Assembly (NCBI GenBank): GCA_019636445.1
Contig: JAHBXO010000035.1
Coordinates: 1-55,952 of the forward strand
Source of the DNA: Gemmataceae bacterium
GTDB lineage: Bacteria > Planctomycetota > Planctomycetia > Gemmatales > Gemmataceae
DNA length: 55,952 nt
Direction of reading: 5' to 3'
Shown here: positions 45,415 through 54,883 of the stretch, one piece after another
Layout of the letters: the number at the start of each line of letters is the position of its first letter
Position numbering within the stretch: the stretch's first letter is position 1
The notes under the pieces: generated by a model
The model's input: only the letters and a program-made list of their open reading frames with translations
Told to the model about the DNA's origin: nothing
Database searches by the model: none
Position numbers and translations under genes: made by a program

Positions 45415-46575
45415 TTATTCCTGCGTGACGCTCGCGTCGGGCAGGGCCTTGCGCAGCGCGTCGATACCCGATTTCGTCACTTTGGTTTTCAGCAGCGTAA
45501 CCCGCTTGAGGGTCTTCATCCGGTGCAGTTCGGCGAGACCGATATCGGTCACCGCGGCCGATTCGATATAGAGTTCTTCGAGCTTCGGCAGCGGAGAAAG
45601 AATCTTCAAGCCTTGATCGGTCATGCCGCTCCGCACGAGCGCGAGCTTCCTCAGCCCCCGAAGCGTCGCAACGCGGCGCAGCCCGGCGTCCGTCAGTTCC
45701 GCGCCGCCCGCCGACAGGTCATCGAGTGTCTGTGGAAGTTGGTCCAACCCGGTCCCTTTGATTTCCACGTCGGTCAGATCCAGCCGACGGAGTGCTTTCG
45801 CGCCGGAGAGAGCTTCCAGCCCGCGGTCTGTCACTTTCGCACCGACGAGTTCCAGCTCCCGGAGTTTCGGCGCGGCCGCGATCGCCTTCAAACCCTCGTC
45901 CGTCACGGGCACGCGCGCAAGGTCCAGCACTTCGAGGGAAGCCGCCTTGGCCCAGCCCTTCGCGACGGACAGCGTCGCGCCTTTCGCATCCGTCAGAATC
46001 AATCGTTTCAGCGCGGGCAGAGCCGTCAGTTCCGATACGGCCGCGTCGTCGAGTTCGGCGTCGGCGAGCGAAACCTTGTGCAGCTTCGCGAGGTTGGCGA
46101 GCGAACGCAGCGACTCGGCACTTGGGGCTGTGCCATCGAGTATCAGTTCTTCCAGTTCCGCGAGTTTGCCGACGGCGGTGAACTGCGCAGCGGCGAACTG
46201 CACTCGGGTCAGGTTCAGCGCCTTGAGTTTTGGTACGCGGTCGAGTTGGCCGAGAAGTGCATCGACATCCTTCGCATCCTCCAGGCCGATATAGCGAAGG
46301 TGCGGGAATGCGGGGGCGAGCTTCGCGAGATCGACTTTCGCGACCGATACGTTTGAGAAGACGATCGAGATGATCGGTGCCCGTGTGCGTTTCTCGCCCG
46401 GTGCCGCGCGCGGCGCGTTCAAACTCTTGTCCTGCACCACGCGCCCACCGAGTTTCTCGATCGCGGCGATCGCCTCGGCCTCGGCCTTGGCGGCGTCCGC
46501 CGGCTTCGGATTCTCCTCCGCAACCAACACACCCGCCATCGCCGCGAATAGCATGACTCCCGCGAACCGGACCAT
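45415..46575 (-). CDS. Secreted leucine-rich-repeat protein
   Basis: A 386-residue protein with a signal peptide (MVRFAGVMLFAAMAGVLVA) and about 10 leucine-rich repeats of ~23 residues, such as LRELELVGAKVTDRGLEAL and LRKLALVRSGMTDQGLKIL. The 'T D x G L' pattern is the ribonuclease-inhibitor/cysteine-containing type common in planctomycetes. It is a predicted periplasmic or surface protein-binding scaffold with no catalytic domain. GGAGG 8 bases before ATG 46575 supports the start. A short Ala/Glu-rich coil follows the signal peptide. Function beyond protein binding is unknown. Confidence 0.85.
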   Translation of the reverse strand: MVRFAGVMLFAAMAGVLVAEENPKPADAAKAEAEAIAAIEKLGGRVVQDKSLNAPRAAPGEKRTRAPIISIVFSNVSVAKVDLAKLAPAFPHLRYIGLEDAKDVDALLGQLDRVPKLKALNLTRVQFAAAQFTAVGKLAELEELILDGTAPSAESLRSLANLAKLHKVSLADAELDDAAVSELTALPALKRLILTDAKGATLSVAKGWAKAASLEVLDLARVPVTDEGLKAIAAAPKLRELELVGAKVTDRGLEALSGAKALRRLDLTDVEIKGTGLDQLPQTLDDLSAGGAELTDAGLRRVATLRGLRKLALVRSGMTDQGLKILSPLPKLEELYIESAAVTDIGLAELHRMKTLKRVTLLKTKVTKSGIDALRKALPDASVTQE

Positions 46576-46640
46576 GGCACACCCTCCGGAATCGAAGGCA
46601 TCGTATGCGAGCGGCGCGGGAACTCCAACGGATGCGGGCT

Positions 46641-47264
46641 ATGACGGTCGGCGGAATCGTGGTCTGCGGTGGAAAATCGAACCGGATGGGCCGGCCGAAA
46701 GAGTGGCTGCCGTTCGAGGGCGAGCCGATGCTCGCACGCGTCGTGCGCATTCTGGCAACCGTCGTGTCGCCCGTTGTCGTCGTCGCGGCCGCGGGTCAGG
46801 AATTACCGCCGTTGCCCGATGGGGTGTTCGTATTACGTGACGCAAGGCCGGACCAAGGGCCGCTCGAAGGAATCGCCGTCGGCCTGAACGCGATCGAAAC
46901 CGAATTCGCTTACCTCAGCGCGTGCGACGTGCCCCTGATCCGACCCGAATTCGTACAAGCCGTGATCGATCGGGTCATGAACTGCGACGCGGCCATACCG
47001 AATATCGGCGGGCGGTTGTATCCGCTCTCGTCCGTCGTTCGCGTCGCCCCGGCACGCACCGCCGCGCGCCACCTGCTGGATGCGGACCGGCGGGCGGCGC
47101 GGTTCCTCTTCGAGGAACTCGAAGCGGCCCAACTGGGGGAATCGGAACTGCGGGCGGTTGATCCGGAACTGCACTCGTTACGGAACGCGAATACGCCGGA
47201 GGACTACGAGGAACTCCTCCGACTCATTTCCTCAGAGTCAGAGTCAGGCCCCGTAGGTCCATGA
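46641..47264 (+). CDS. mobA: MobA-like molybdenum cofactor nucleotidyltransferase
   Basis: About 207 residues. MobA attaches GMP to molybdopterin to form the guanine dinucleotide cofactor. The nucleotide-binding start is clear: GGIVVCGGKSNRMGRPKEWL, followed by GPLEGIAVGL and the metal-binding SACDVPLIRPE. Length and motif order fit MobA; a related NTP transferase of the MobA-like superfamily cannot be ruled out, as no other moa/mob genes are adjacent. ATG 46641 places the first strand at the very N-terminus; ATG 46632 is an alternative. The 3' end overlaps the convergent sulfatase by 41 bases. Confidence 0.82.
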   Translation: MTVGGIVVCGGKSNRMGRPKEWLPFEGEPMLARVVRILATVVSPVVVVAAAGQELPPLPDGVFVLRDARPDQGPLEGIAVGLNAIETEFAYLSACDVPLIRPEFVQAVIDRVMNCDAAIPNIGGRLYPLSSVVRVAPARTAARHLLDADRRAARFLFEELEAAQLGESELRAVDPELHSLRNANTPEDYEELLRLISSESESGPVGP

Positions 47265-48984
47265 CCATCGGCCCCGGAATCGCCGTCGCGCGCAGTTTCA
47301 ACGTCCCGGTGCCCGCAGGCAGATCGATCGTTCCCAGCTTCAAGGGGCGGAAATCCTTGACGTACGATTCGCCGACACGCGGGACGCGATCGTTCTCCTT
47401 GCCGCGCAGCGGCGGGTCATGCGGCTCCGTCACTTTTCCTGAGAGCACCCGCTCGCCCAAGCTCAACTCGACGGTGGAACCGACCGAGTCCTTGGGGCAT
47501 GTGTAGCCGAGTTCCACGTCGTAAGTGCCGGCCGTGCGGACCTCGACCTTCCAGGCGATCGCGTCGTCGGGCTTCGTCCAATTGGTGAAGAATGAGCAGT
47601 TCGGCGCGTTCGCGCTGCGCTTGACGCCGCCCGACGGCACGCCGTCCCGCGCCGGCAACTGCGCGATCGGGAACTCCGCGTACCCGACCGGAAATGGCCG
47701 AGTATCGTTTCGGATGTCTTTCAAGATCTCGGCCCGGTAATCCCGAACGGCCTTCGCGAGTTTTGTGGCCGCCTCCGGCTCGGACTTCGCGATGTCCCGC
47801 TTCTGTTCGGGGTCAGAAACCATATCGAAGAGTTTGCCGTCGGCATCGAGTCGGTAGCGCTGTGTGCGGGCACTCACCTTTCCGTTCCAATGGGCAAAGA
47901 GCAAGCGGTCTGGCCAATTGCTTCCCTTACCCGTCAGCAGCGGCGCGAGGCTCCGGCCGTCGAACGGCTTCGTTCCGTTTCGCTTGGTGCCCGTCAGTTC
48001 GAGGATCGTCGGCGCGAGGTCGATCGCCCCGGCGATTTCCTTGATCGTCGTGCCGGGCTGGATCCGCTTCGGCCAGCGCACGAGTAACGGCGAGCGTACT
48101 CCGCCCTCGTCGGTCGATCCTTTCCGACCTTTCATCCCGCCATTCCACCGCGCGCCGTTCGGTCCGTTGTCGCTGAAGTAGATCATGATCGTATCGTCCG
48201 CCAGCTTCCGCTCGTCCAAAGCTTTCAGTACCCGGCCGACGTTCGCGTCCAAATTCTCCATCATGGCGAGCGCCGCGCGCGTATGTTCGATATCCTCCTT
48301 TTGCGCTCCGCTCCCTCGCTGCTTCAATTCGGCCGCACGGAACCGATTGAAGTACTCGTCCGGCACCTGCATCGGCGAGTGGGGCGTATTGAACGCGAGG
48401 TAGGCGAAGAAGGGCCGTGAGCGACTTTTGTCGATGAACTCAATCGCGCGGTCTGTCAGGTCGTCGGGGAGAAAGCCTTTTCCCGTCACGGACTTTCCAT
48501 TGTGGTCGAGCGGGGGATCAAAGTAGTCGCCCCAGTGACCCGATGTGAAACCGTAGAACTCGTCGAATCCGCGCCCGCGCGGATGGTAAGGGTACTGCGT
48601 GCCGTTATGCCACTTGCCGAAGCATCCGGTGGCGTAGCCAGCGCCTCGGAGTTCGTCGGCGAGCGTGCGTTCGTCGAGGTTGAGCCGTTCGCCGCCGGTG
48701 CTGACGTTCCAGACGCCCCCACGCGGGTGGTAGCGGCCCGTGAGGAACTCGGCGCGGGTGGGAGAGCAGACCGGTTGCACGAAGAAGCGGTCGAACATCG
48801 CACCGGATCGAGCGAGGGAATCGATCTGGGGCGTCTTCAGATTTCGATTCCCATTGATACTCAGATCACCCCAGCCTTGATCGTCGGCCAGAATCACGAT
48901 GACGTTCGGCCGTTCGGCAGCCCACAGGCATGTCGACGATCCCAGGAGAACGATCAAAAAGGCGAAGGATCGGACAGTTGCCAT
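47224..48984 (-). CDS. Secreted arylsulfatase-family sulfatase
   Basis: A 586-residue sulfatase from ATG 48984, with GGAGG 6 bases upstream. A signal peptide (SFAFLIVLLGSSTCLWA) is followed by the alkaline-phosphatase-like core: metal ligands LADDQGWGD (Asp34-Asp35), the formylglycine motif PVCSPTRAEFLTG (Cys73), GKWHNG, and SDNGPNGARWNGGMKGRKGS. The Cys needs oxidation by a formylglycine-generating enzyme, not seen here. The C-terminal ~120 residues look like a beta-sandwich with a carbohydrate-binding character (TYDVELGYTCP ... KLRATAIPG). It probably desulfates an external sulfated polysaccharide, a common planctomycete trait; the substrate is unknown. The 3' end overlaps mobA. Confidence 0.93.
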   Translation of the reverse strand: MATVRSFAFLIVLLGSSTCLWAAERPNVIVILADDQGWGDLSINGNRNLKTPQIDSLARSGAMFDRFFVQPVCSPTRAEFLTGRYHPRGGVWNVSTGGERLNLDERTLADELRGAGYATGCFGKWHNGTQYPYHPRGRGFDEFYGFTSGHWGDYFDPPLDHNGKSVTGKGFLPDDLTDRAIEFIDKSRSRPFFAYLAFNTPHSPMQVPDEYFNRFRAAELKQRGSGAQKEDIEHTRAALAMMENLDANVGRVLKALDERKLADDTIMIYFSDNGPNGARWNGGMKGRKGSTDEGGVRSPLLVRWPKRIQPGTTIKEIAGAIDLAPTILELTGTKRNGTKPFDGRSLAPLLTGKGSNWPDRLLFAHWNGKVSARTQRYRLDADGKLFDMVSDPEQKRDIAKSEPEAATKLAKAVRDYRAEILKDIRNDTRPFPVGYAEFPIAQLPARDGVPSGGVKRSANAPNCSFFTNWTKPDDAIAWKVEVRTAGTYDVELGYTCPKDSVGSTVELSLGERVLSGKVTEPHDPPLRGKENDRVPRVGESYVKDFRPLKLGTIDLPAGTGTLKLRATAIPGPMVMDLRGLTLTLRK

Positions 48985-49125
48985 GGCGGACCTCCGAATC
49001 GTTGACGGATTTTCGGGAATGATCGCGAAAATGCGAACGGAATGCCATTGCCAATTGGATTTCGGACCGCAAAATTTCAGCGATCCTCTCCAAATCGCTT
49101 TCGGAGAATCCTCCAAAGGAAGCCC

Positions 49126-49809
49126 ATGGCCGTGCCGTTGTCCCGCCCGTACGCCTGCCGGTACGGGGCTCCGGTGCTTGATCGCGTTAATCCGAAAATC
49201 TTCACCTACACGTACTACATGCATTGCATGGATTGCGGCTTCTGCAACGATTCGTGCTGTCAGTACGGCGCGGATATCGAGGTGCCCCGGTTGAGGGCGC
49301 TCGAAGCATTGCGGCCCGAACTGGAGGCCTACCTCGGCGTGCCGCGCGAACGCTGGTTCCTTGACGGCGATGGCGAAGACGACCTCGGTATCCTGGACGA
49401 ACCCGAATACCCCGGCGGCGCCTACACGCGCACCGCGGTCGCTCCGCTGCCCGATGGCCGTTCTTCGCACAACAAAGAGGCCTGCGTCTTTCTCGATCCG
49501 GTCGGTCGCGGTTGCCGGATCCACCGATTCGCACTCGAACGCGGCATCGACGTCCACGACATCAAGCCAATGGTCTGCCTGTTCTTTCCGCTCTGTCACG
49601 GCGAGGGAGAACTGCGGCCGGCGATCGAATTCGAGATCAACGACCTGATCTGCCAAGGACCGGGACCGACGCTCTACGAAGCCTCGCGAGACGAAGTGCG
49701 GTATTATTTCGGTGACGAACTGGTAGCGGAACTGGATCGGCTGGCCGCCGAACACACGCCTCCGCCATCCGCAACATCCCACCGAGTCGCGCTGACAGTC
49801 GCATCGTGA
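49126..49809 (+). CDS. Cysteine-cluster (YkgJ-like) protein
   Basis: A 227-residue protein with a zinc- or iron-sulfur-type cysteine cluster: CMDCGFCNDSCCQYG near residue 30, KEACVFLDPVGRGCRIH in the middle and CLFFPLCHGEGE towards the end. This spacing resembles YkgJ-family and DUF3109-like proteins, whose cysteines are proposed to bind an iron-sulfur cluster or zinc; biochemical function is unclear. It is soluble, with no signal peptide. ATG 49126 follows AGGAA by 4 bases; a longer frame from 49042 has no such support. It is divergent from the sulfatase and may share a promoter region with it. Confidence 0.75.
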   Translation: MAVPLSRPYACRYGAPVLDRVNPKIFTYTYYMHCMDCGFCNDSCCQYGADIEVPRLRALEALRPELEAYLGVPRERWFLDGDGEDDLGILDEPEYPGGAYTRTAVAPLPDGRSSHNKEACVFLDPVGRGCRIHRFALERGIDVHDIKPMVCLFFPLCHGEGELRPAIEFEINDLICQGPGPTLYEASRDEVRYYFGDELVAELDRLAAEHTPPPSATSHRVALTVAS

Positions 49810-49927
49810 CCGTTCACGGGGCGGAAAAGCCCGCCCGTGACTTGACAGCCCCGCGGCGTTCTTCAACAATCACCAACAGCCCGCGCGCGGTCGCCACCGC
49901 GATCGCCCGTTCCCCGGAGTGCACGCC

Positions 49928-50290
49928 ATGTCGTCCCAACCGCGCCGCCAGCGACTCGTCGTCGAAGACATCGGTGATGTCACGGTCGTCAACTTTGTCG
50001 ACAAGAAAATCCTGGACGAACAGAACATCCAGATGATCGGCGACGACCTGTTCCGCCTCGTGGACGAACTCGGGCGCCGCAAATTGCTGCTCAATTTCTC
50101 GAACGTCGAATTCATGTCTTCGGCCGCGCTCGGCAAGCTCATCCGCCTGCACCAACGTCTGGCGCAGGTGCAGGGCAAGCTGATCCTTTGCAACATTTCC
50201 AAGGCAATCATGGAAATCTTCGTACTCACGAAACTTGACAAGATGCTCAAGATCGTGAAAGACGAGGCAACAGGGCTGAATTCCTTCTAA
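49928..50290 (+). CDS. STAS-domain anti-sigma factor antagonist (RsbV/SpoIIAA-like)
   Basis: A 120-residue protein that is almost entirely a STAS domain: strand VVVEDIGDVTVVNF-like, helix, then LLLNFSNVEFMSSAALGKLIRLHQ with the phosphoacceptor Ser (Ser64/65). In partner switching the unphosphorylated form binds the anti-sigma kinase and frees the sigma factor. GGAG 8 bases upstream supports ATG 49928; the GTG three codons before is less likely. The gene 56 bases downstream encodes a matching HATPase kinase, so the two form a likely regulatory pair. No sigma factor or PP2C phosphatase is in the window. Confidence 0.88.
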   Translation: MSSQPRRQRLVVEDIGDVTVVNFVDKKILDEQNIQMIGDDLFRLVDELGRRKLLLNFSNVEFMSSAALGKLIRLHQRLAQVQGKLILCNISKAIMEIFVLTKLDKMLKIVKDEATGLNSF

Positions 50291-50346
50291 GGTCCGGTCG
50301 ACGGCTACTCTTCCCCCGTCGTTCCGTCCGGTTACGGGCTGCCGCC

Positions 50347-50778
50347 ATGCCCCCGAGTGATTTTTCATTCGATGAATCGCTGCCGACCGTGTTGGCCGAG
50401 GTTCGCCGCGTTCAATCCGACATCAAGGACGGGCTTCAGGCGCACGGCTTCGGCGAACGCGACATGTTTCACATCGAACTGGCGATGGAGGAAGCCCTTG
50501 TCAACGCCATGAAGCATGGCAATCAACTCGACTCCGACAAGTTCGTTCGCCTCCAGTACACGATCACTCCCGAATTCTTCGACGTCCGCATCGAAGATCA
50601 GGGTGCCGGCTTCAACCCGGACGACGTGCCCGACCCGACGATGCCCGAAAACCTCGAGCGAGCCTGTGGCCGCGGGCTTTACATGATCCGCAGCTTCATG
50701 AACGAGGTCGTCTATCACGGTCGTGGCAACATCGTGACCATGCGCAAACAAAAGTCCCCGCCCGACGCCGACGAATAA
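50347..50778 (+). CDS. Anti-sigma-factor serine kinase-like ATPase (RsbW-like)
   Basis: A 143-residue GHKL ATPase of the HATPase_c_2 (RsbW/SpoIIAB) type. The N-box is ELAMEEALVNAMKHGN, the G1 box IEDQGAGFNPDD, and the lid/G2 region GRGLYMIRSFMN. Such kinases bind a sigma factor or another target and phosphorylate the STAS partner. It lies directly after the STAS gene on the same strand. Its target is unknown; in planctomycetes such pairs may control responses other than sigma factors. Confidence 0.87.
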   Translation: MPPSDFSFDESLPTVLAEVRRVQSDIKDGLQAHGFGERDMFHIELAMEEALVNAMKHGNQLDSDKFVRLQYTITPEFFDVRIEDQGAGFNPDDVPDPTMPENLERACGRGLYMIRSFMNEVVYHGRGNIVTMRKQKSPPDADE

Positions 50779-50864
50779 TCGACCCGATTCGCCGGACCGA
50801 ATCCCGAATCCGTTCGCTGTCCGACTTCACATCTCAAAATCGTTGCTAAAACAATCCGCCTGAC

Positions 50865-53393
50865 ATGTCCGACGCTCCACTCACGCCGATGATGCAGCAG
50901 TACCGGGACGCGCAGCGAGCGCATCCCGGCGCGCTCGTGATGTTCCGCAACGGCGATTTCTACGAACTCTTTGAAGACGACGCCGTCACCGGCTCGCGCG
51001 TCCTCGGCATCCGCCTCACGAAGCGGGACGAGAAGACGCCCATGGCCGGCGTCCCGGTCGAGAAACTCGACCACTACCTCGGCCAACTCATCCGCGCCGG
51101 GCACCGCGTCGCCGTCTGCGAGCAGATGGAGGAGCCAGGGCCGGGCAAGAAAATCATCCGACGCGAAGTGAACCGAGTGATCACGGCCGGCACGATCACC
51201 GAGGACGAACTCCTCGACGCCCGCCGTGCCAACTACCTCGCCGCAGTCGCGAGTGGGAAACCGGGCGTCTTCGGTCTCGCCTGGGCCGACCCGTCCACCG
51301 GCGAGTTCTTCGCCTGCGATGTGCCGGAGGATCGCCTCGCGGACGAGATCGCCCGCATCGCCGTCGCCGAGTGCCTCCTGCCGGAATCGGACCTCGAACG
51401 GATCGTCGGCCTCGTGGCCGCGGCGCCGCCCAAGTCCACGACGCCCCGTCCCGACTGGGCGTTCGACCCGGTCACGGCCGCGGCAATGCTCCGGGAGCAG
51501 TTCGCCGTTTCGACGTTCGCGGGTTTCGGATTCGAGGATGCGCAACCGTGTCTTGTCGCCGCCGGTGCGATCGTCCATTACCTTCGCGAAACATTGCGGG
51601 CGAGCCTCGGCCACCTGCGCCGAATCGTGCGCTACCGGACGGAGTCGCACCTCGTGCTGGATGAGGTGACGCGACGCAGCCTCGAACTGACGCGCACGCT
51701 GCGCGACAACGGCCGCGAGGGTTCGCTGCTGTCGGTAATGGATCGTACTGTCACGCCGATGGGGGCGCGGTTCCTGCACGATGCCCTGCTCGCGCCGCTC
51801 GGCGAATCGACCGCGATCGAGGCCCGACTCGACGCCGTCGAAGAACTGCTCCGCGACCACGCCCTGCGGAATGAAGTGCGGGAACTGTTGGAGCCGGCGT
51901 CGGACCTGCAACGGTTGACGACGCGAGCCGCAACCGGCCGCGCGACGCCGCGCGACCTCGGCGCCATCGGCCGAACGCTGCGATTGCTTCCGAAAATCAA
52001 GGCGAAACTCTCTGCCCGACGATCCCCGCTGCTGGCGGAGTTGAACAACCGTCTCGAACTTTGCCCCGACCTGCGCGAACTCCTCGACGCCGCGCTCGCC
52101 GACGAACTCCCGGCTAATGCCAAAGACGGTGGACTCATTCGCGACGGCCACCGCCCCGAACTCGACGAACTCCGAGCCCTTGCGAAATCCGGCAAGGATT
52201 GGATCCTGAATTATCAATCCACCGAAGTGACACGCTCCGGCATTGCCAGTCTCAAGGTCGGCTACAACCAGATCGACGGCTACTACCTCGAGATCACCAA
52301 CGCGAACGAGAGCCGCGTCCCGGAAAACTATCGCCATCAAAAAACACTGAAAGGCGCGAAGCGCTACTTCACCGCTGAACTTCGCGAGTACGAGGAGAAG
52401 ATCCTCTCCGCCGATGACAAGGCGAAGGCGCTCGAACTGGAGTTGTTCAACGCGATCCGTGACCGCGTCGCGGCCGAGGCGCACCGACTACTTACGACGG
52501 CCGAGACACTCGCCACGATCGACCTGCTGCAATCACTCGCGGAGGTGGCGGCGGCGCGGAACTACATTCGACCTCGGATCGTCGAGGAACCGGTGCTCGA
52601 CATTCGCAATGGCCGGCACCCGGTGCTGGATCAATCGCTGCCGCCCGGCACCTTCGTGCCCAACGACGTCGCCTTCGGCGACGCGGCCGGATTCTTCTGG
52701 CTCATCACCGGTCCGAACATGGCCGGCAAATCCACGTTCATCCGTCAGGTCGCGCTCATCGGCCTGCTTGCGCACGTCGGTAGTTTCGTCCCGGCATCGG
52801 CTGCCACCGTCGGGCGGATCGACCGCATCTTCACGCGCGTCGGCGCCAGCGACGAACTCAATCGCGGGCAGAGCACCTTCATGGTCGAAATGACCGAAGC
52901 CGCGAACATCCTCAATAACGCGACGGAACGCAGTCTCGTGATCCTCGACGAGATCGGCCGCGGCACCAGCACCTACGACGGCGTGTCGCTCGCCTGGGCC
53001 ATCACCGAGCACCTGCATTCCGTCGTGGGGTGCCGCACACTCTTCGCCACTCACTATCACGAACTGGCCACGCTCGCCGGCACCCTGCCCCGCCTGCGCA
53101 ACTACAACGTGCAGGTGCGGGAACTGGAGAAGGAAGTGATCTTCCTGCACAAGATCGGGCCGGGGAACGCGGACAAGAGCTACGGCATCCATGTCGCGCG
53201 GCTGGCCGGCGTACCGGAAGACGTGTTGGCGCGGGCGGAGGAGGTGCTCGCCGTGCTCGAATCGAAGCCGGTGCCAACCGAAACAAAATTGGTGCGCTCG
53301 CGGCGGAGCGTCAAGCCGCCGGTCGAAACGATCCCGCCCGAAGGACCAAGGAAAAAGAAACCGGTGGGGCCAAGCCTGTTCGGCGAAGAATAG
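50865..53393 (+). CDS. mutS: DNA mismatch repair protein MutS
   Basis: An 842-residue MutS1. The mismatch-recognition Phe-Tyr-Glu is present (F32-Y33-E34, in GDFYELF). Connector, lever and clamp domains follow, then the ATPase with Walker A GPNMAGKST (~616), a signature STFMVEM loop, Walker B LVILDEIGRGTSTYDG (~694) and TLFATHYHELATLA. It binds mispaired bases and recruits MutL for repair. Length fits bacterial MutS (~850). ATG 50865 is 86 bases after the kinase stop. The C-terminal ~45 residues are basic and not conserved. The DUF58 gene converges with only one base between stops. Confidence 0.97.
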   Translation: MSDAPLTPMMQQYRDAQRAHPGALVMFRNGDFYELFEDDAVTGSRVLGIRLTKRDEKTPMAGVPVEKLDHYLGQLIRAGHRVAVCEQMEEPGPGKKIIRREVNRVITAGTITEDELLDARRANYLAAVASGKPGVFGLAWADPSTGEFFACDVPEDRLADEIARIAVAECLLPESDLERIVGLVAAAPPKSTTPRPDWAFDPVTAAAMLREQFAVSTFAGFGFEDAQPCLVAAGAIVHYLRETLRASLGHLRRIVRYRTESHLVLDEVTRRSLELTRTLRDNGREGSLLSVMDRTVTPMGARFLHDALLAPLGESTAIEARLDAVEELLRDHALRNEVRELLEPASDLQRLTTRAATGRATPRDLGAIGRTLRLLPKIKAKLSARRSPLLAELNNRLELCPDLRELLDAALADELPANAKDGGLIRDGHRPELDELRALAKSGKDWILNYQSTEVTRSGIASLKVGYNQIDGYYLEITNANESRVPENYRHQKTLKGAKRYFTAELREYEEKILSADDKAKALELELFNAIRDRVAAEAHRLLTTAETLATIDLLQSLAEVAAARNYIRPRIVEEPVLDIRNGRHPVLDQSLPPGTFVPNDVAFGDAAGFFWLITGPNMAGKSTFIRQVALIGLLAHVGSFVPASAATVGRIDRIFTRVGASDELNRGQSTFMVEMTEAANILNNATERSLVILDEIGRGTSTYDGVSLAWAITEHLHSVVGCRTLFATHYHELATLAGTLPRLRNYNVQVRELEKEVIFLHKIGPGNADKSYGIHVARLAGVPEDVLARAEEVLAVLESKPVPTETKLVRSRRSVKPPVETIPPEGPRKKKPVGPSLFGEE

Positions 53394-53394
53394 T

Positions 53395-54768
53395 TCAAGC
53401 CAGTTCCACATTCACACCATATTCCGCCGGCGATGGTACCGCGTTGCGGTCGCCCAGCCCCATGATATCGGACTCGGCATTCACATAGCGTACGTCGCGA
53501 ATGCCCTCCGCGATCAAGCGCCCGGCCGCCACGGCGCGAGTATCGCTCCCGTCGTCCGCCAGTCCGATGAGCACGGCCGACACGGCAAACCCCTGCCGCT
53601 TGAGTTGCCCGAGCGCCACCGACGTCTCCACCGGCACGCGCGGCAGGATCGCGATCACGGTGGCATCGCGCGGCATCCGCTGGCCCATCTCGATGGCGAA
53701 CTCCGCGAACGTTCGACCATCCGTCAATTCCAGCCGCGCGAGCATTTCGCGAATCTGCTGGAACTGGTCGAAACCGCGCCGCGTCTCGACGACGACGGGT
53801 CGCAGCCGGTCCGATTGCTCCTTCTCTTCGAACCGGGCGCGGGCGTCGTAGCGGCTTGCGAACCCTTCGTCGTCCGGCTTCGCTTCGGGTTTCGTCAGTG
53901 CCTCTTCGCGAATCCGGTCGGTCGCATCGCGGCCGTTGCTGGCCACGCCGATCTGTTGGTTCAACACGGTCACGGCGTTCGCGATCGACATCGCCGCCGT
54001 GATCGCCAGCTCGCTCCGAATTGGCTCGCCGTTCTTGAAGTAGCCGGCCGAGTGGAAGTCGATCAGGATCGTCGCGCCGGCGAGGCTCGTCGGCTCGTAG
54101 ACGCGGCTGTGCAGTTGCCCCGTGCGCGCCGTCGCCCGCCAATGGATGCGCTGCAGGGGGTCGCCCATCTGGTACGGCCGTACGCCGGCGGTACGCGTCG
54201 GATCTTCGAAGAGCCGGTTCGCGAGGCGGATCTCACCGATCGGCCGCGTCGAGGAGAAATCGAATTTCGTGATCGGCAGCACCTTCGGGTAGACGAGGAT
54301 GAACTCCGGCTCGGTGAGGACGCGGTGCCGGCGGTGGAGTCCGAAGACGTCGCCGGTTTCGACGAAGAGCGGGCCAATCTGATAGTAACCGCGAATGTGG
54401 AAGGTGAGCTTGTATTTGATCTCATCCTCGCCGTCGACGCGGATGGCAAGAACTTTGAGTCTGGCGCCTTTGAGCGACAATCGGCGTTGGAGTGCCGCCG
54501 ATTCCGGGATCATATCCTCGGCGAGCAGCCACGCGATGCGGATCTTCCCCTTGTTCCGCACGACGACGCGCACGTCGGCGGTCTCGCCAATCTCGCGCGG
54601 ATGCGTGGCGACGAAGCGCTCGGCCTCGATGTCGACGATCCACGCCTTCGCGAGATATCGGCTGAGGAGAAAGACGCCAAGCAGTACGTAGCCGGCAAAC
54701 GCGACGAGACCAGCCTGCAACGCGAGGGCCAAACCGAGCAGCGCGACAATGCCGAGGAACCAGCGCAT
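53395..54768 (-). CDS. DUF58 family membrane-anchored protein
   Basis: A 457-residue protein. Two N-terminal transmembrane segments (FLGIVALLGLALAL, LVAFAGYVLLGVFLL) anchor it, and the DUF58 signature GVRPYQMGDPLQRIHWRATA and SRVYEPT follows mid-protein, with a vWA-like C-terminal part. DUF58 proteins often accompany MoxR ATPases and vWA proteins in a chaperone-like system; no MoxR gene is in the window. ATG 54768 is used because it precedes the first membrane helix; the much longer frame to 55335 runs through the divergent gene and was rejected. The stop codon lies two bases from the MutS stop. Confidence 0.85.
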   Translation of the reverse strand: MRWFLGIVALLGLALALQAGLVAFAGYVLLGVFLLSRYLAKAWIVDIEAERFVATHPREIGETADVRVVVRNKGKIRIAWLLAEDMIPESAALQRRLSLKGARLKVLAIRVDGEDEIKYKLTFHIRGYYQIGPLFVETGDVFGLHRRHRVLTEPEFILVYPKVLPITKFDFSSTRPIGEIRLANRLFEDPTRTAGVRPYQMGDPLQRIHWRATARTGQLHSRVYEPTSLAGATILIDFHSAGYFKNGEPIRSELAITAAMSIANAVTVLNQQIGVASNGRDATDRIREEALTKPEAKPDDEGFASRYDARARFEEKEQSDRLRPVVVETRRGFDQFQQIREMLARLELTDGRTFAEFAIEMGQRMPRDATVIAILPRVPVETSVALGQLKRQGFAVSAVLIGLADDGSDTRAVAAGRLIAEGIRDVRYVNAESDIMGLGDRNAVPSPAEYGVNVELA

Positions 54769-54883
54769 GGGAAATAAGGTAGTGATTTCGGATAGATTCA
54801 AATGTCGGGAATCTTCTATGCCCCGGCGAAGCGGATCGGATACACTCTGCGATCCCCCAATCCCTTCGATCGAGTTCGCCCCC

